64,000 bases of DNA, taken from Endocalyx cinctus (lineage: Eukaryota; Ascomycota; Sordariomycetes; Amphisphaeriales; Apiosporaceae). The notes under the pieces were generated by a model. That model was not told the origin of the DNA and did no database searches. It saw nothing but the letters and a program-made list of their open reading frames with translations. Below, in pieces: positions 61,687-64,000 of the stretch (its first letter is position 1; every line of letters begins with the position of its first letter). Where the stretch lies: contig BCKC01000005.1 in assembly GCA_001600455.1 (NCBI GenBank), positions 992,001 through 1,056,000 on the forward strand. The letters are read 5' to 3'. A program made the position numbers and the translations under genes.

Positions 61687-63804
61687 ATGGAAAAGACGGG
61701 CGATAAAAGGCGTGACGCCAATATCACCGATGAGAGTTCAGTCATTCATAACGAAGGTTATCCTGACCTCAACCTGGATGAACTGAACTATGGGCCGCCA
61801 GGTTTTCGTGGCATCTTCGCGTCGAGTTATGTCGCATTCTGTGCCTTGTTCGCAGCCATCGGCGGGCTTCTATTTGGATACGAGTAAGTTCTGTCGAAAG
61901 TCTGACCCTTTATCTTCTTTCTTCTTGCGATGTCAAGCTGACTAGAAACTCTCAAATAGTCAAGGAGTTATCTCCGTCACTCTTACCATGACAGAATTCC
62001 TTAGCCGATTTCCCGAGGTCTCCGACGACGCTCCAGGTGGGGGATTTTACAAGGGTTTGATGACGGCCATGATCACTTTGGGCGCTTTCTTCGGCGCCCT
62101 AAACCAGGGCTGGATCGCAGATACTTTCTCTCGAAAATACACCATCATGATTGGAGTCGTGATCTTTACCATCGGTTCATCAATTGGTACGTACTTTCTG
62201 GTGGTAGTGTGTCTCATCACTCCAGTCTCATGCTGTGACTATGACGCTAATTTGTGTTTCATTAGTACGTTGTAACCTCGGCTGTCCTTGCCCACTAGAT
62301 ATTTTGGGGAGGCTTAGAATACCTTTTTTTCGATGAATGACTAACATAAATCAGCAAACTGGATCTATAAACTACGTGATGTTGGTCATCGGGCGGTTTA
62401 TTGGCGGTTTGGGTATTGGAATGTGAGTCAGCTTGTTCATCTGTTAGACATGTATCGTTATCCGTGATTATAGTGTCCTGACGAATCGTTATGCAGGTTG
62501 AGTGGTGTTGTACCGGTATATATCTCCGAAATCTCCGCACCCCAGGTCCGAGGAACTCTTCTGGTTTTTGAACAACTCAGTATCGTTTTTGGTATCGTTG
62601 TCTCTTTCTGGATCACATTCGCTACCAGAAATATCCCCAACCACTGGTCGTGGCAACTGCCGTTCCTTCTCCAAATCTTGCCTGGTCTATGCCTCGGATT
62701 CGGAGCTATACTACTACCTAAGTCCCCGAGATGGCTTGCCTCTAAGGGTCGCGACGAAGAGGCGCTGAATAACTTGGCCAAGCTGAGGCAGCTTCCCACC
62801 ACCGACAACAGGGTACAAAGAGAATGGATATCTATTATCGCCGAGTCTAGATTCCAAACTCGGGTACTCGCGGAAAGACACCCATCATATATGGACAATA
62901 CTCTGAGCAACAAGTTAAAACTTGAGATGGTATCCTGGACAGATCTGTTCAAGAAGGGCTGCTGGAAGCGAACTCAAGTCGGTGCTGGACTTATGTTTTT
63001 CCAACAGGTAGGTAGTATCTCTAATCCTAACCCCAACCCCAGCCCTCAAATGCTCAACTCAATCCAAAGTATGCTCTGGAGCATCCATTGTGTGCATCAA
63101 CTAATAGCATAAAATTATTACAGTTCGTCGGTATCAACGCTCTAATCTATTACTCACCCACCCTGTTCGAAACGATGGGTCTCGACCTTGACATGCAACT
63201 GATCATGTCTGGTGTCCTGAACGTGCTACAGCTTGTAGGTGTCCTCTCTAGTCTCTGGACTATGGACCGCTTCGGGCGTAAAAACCTTCTGCTATTTGGC
63301 GCTGTCCTTACTCTCATTCCCCATGCGGTTATTTCCGGCCTGGTTGGTACCTACTCGCACGACTGGCCATCACACAAGACGGAGGGCTGGACCAGTGTGG
63401 CGTTTTTGCTCTTTTACATGGTGGCCTTCGGAGCGAGTTGGGGACCTGTTCCTTGGGCTATGCCTGCCGAGATTTTCCCATCATCATTACGGGCCAAGGG
63501 CATGTCCATTTCGACGGCATCCAATTGGATCAACAACTTTATTATCGGACTCATTACCCCACCCCTGATTCAAGGCACGGGTTTCGGGGCTTACGTCTTC
63601 TTCGGTTTCTTCTGTCTACTTGGTTTCATTTGGGTGTTCTTCTGCGTTCCCGAAACCAAGGGCGTCACGCTGGAAAAGATGGACGAGGTCTTTGGAGACC
63701 GTATTAACACAGAAGACATGAGCAGGAAGAACCAGATTATTAACGAGGTAATAAGAGATAAGGCGGATGGCAGTGGCATCCTCAAGCCAGTCCTTGAGAT
63801 ATAG
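61687..63804 (+). CDS. MFS sugar transporter (hexose/quinate-type), one splice junction unresolved
   Basis: Exons 61687-61883, 61960-about 62185, 62355-62422, 62497-63007 and 63124-63804 give about 560 residues. Sugar-porter signatures: IGGLLFGYDQGVISV, GALNQGWIADTFSRKY, VIGRFIGGLGIGMLS, PVYISEISAPQVRGTLL, PKSPRWLASKGRDEEAL, FFQQFVGINALIYYSPTLFE, MDRFGRKNLLLFG and FFCVPETKGVTLE. All 12 helices are accounted for. The problem is the exon 2-3 join: the protein frame needs a break after SSI at 62185, but the only good donor (GTACGT) starts at 62187, one base too late. Either an unusual donor or a small extra exon is used, or the gene has a one-base frameshift here. Substrate cannot be told. Confidence 0.85.
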
Positions 63805-64000
63805 ATTAGGAGGGTGATATAGAGAAGGACGTTGATGGGGCTGGAGCCGACGTGTAGCTGATGGAATGCTGCCTCCTTAGGGCCGCAGGCTTATGTGTAC
63901 ATATCGCTTATGTCATCTATTTATAGACGTAACAATATCATCTGTGACTTGGAAACAAATATTCTTTGCACTTGGTTACGTATCGTGAGCGACGAAATCG
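63805..64000. other. 3' flank of the sugar transporter to window end
   Basis: About 200 bases with no feature seen. Confidence 0.6.

Overview
The window looks like nuclear DNA from a filamentous ascomycete (Pezizomycotina). I base this on short GT-AG introns with CTAAC-type branch sites, a HET-domain protein, Zn2Cys6 and fungal-specific transcription factors, an intronless mannitol-1-phosphate dehydrogenase, a long Ser/Thr-rich secreted protein and pyrimidine-rich promoters. A Sordariomycete is likely, but the order cannot be read from this sequence. No tRNA, rRNA, CRISPR array or intact transposon was seen.

Region 1 (1-7.6 kb): a HET-domain gene that runs off the left edge and holds an acidic minisatellite with an assembly gap, a phytanoyl-CoA dioxygenase-like oxygenase, a monocarboxylate-type MFS transporter, and what looks like a decayed gene on the minus strand. 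Region 2 (7.6-16 kb): a gene-poor stretch in which mannitol-1-phosphate 5-dehydrogenase stands alone, with an imperfect 0.2-kb duplication near 14.6-15.1 kb. Region 3 (16-23 kb): a two-exon small membrane protein that only appears after splicing by eye, mitochondrial dihydroorotate dehydrogenase, a small rhodanese/Cdc25-like phosphatase, a possible 71-residue protein, and a membrane-anchored fucosyltransferase-like protein with a PPKAD repeat. Region 4 (23-33 kb): an APH-like kinase, a TPR-like protein and a six-exon secreted GH92 alpha-mannosidase.

Region 5 (34-46 kb) is mostly housekeeping: a MYND/DUF4470 protein, SAGA subunit Ada2, a GH13 alpha-glucosidase, galactose-1-phosphate uridylyltransferase (Gal7), and a divergent pair of ER lipid genes (Erg28 and 3-ketoacyl-CoA reductase) sharing a 438-bp promoter. 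Region 6 (47-64 kb) is more accessory: a 1,419-residue secreted mosaic protein, an ADP-ribosylglycohydrolase-fold protein with a beta-sandwich tail, an Old Yellow Enzyme with Phe instead of the catalytic Tyr, two neighbouring transcription-factor-like genes (one Zn2Cys6, one without a zinc cluster), and a sugar transporter transcribed divergently from the Zn2Cys6 gene.

GH92, GH13, Gal7 and the sugar transporter give the right half a carbohydrate-use flavour, but spacing and mixed strands argue against one co-regulated cluster. The best leads for new biology are the OYE Tyr-to-Phe change in its transcription-factor/transporter neighbourhood, the ADP-ribosylglycohydrolase fusion, the secreted mosaic protein with dibasic sites, and the cryptic small spliced genes. 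All exon coordinates were derived by reading splice signals and frames by hand.
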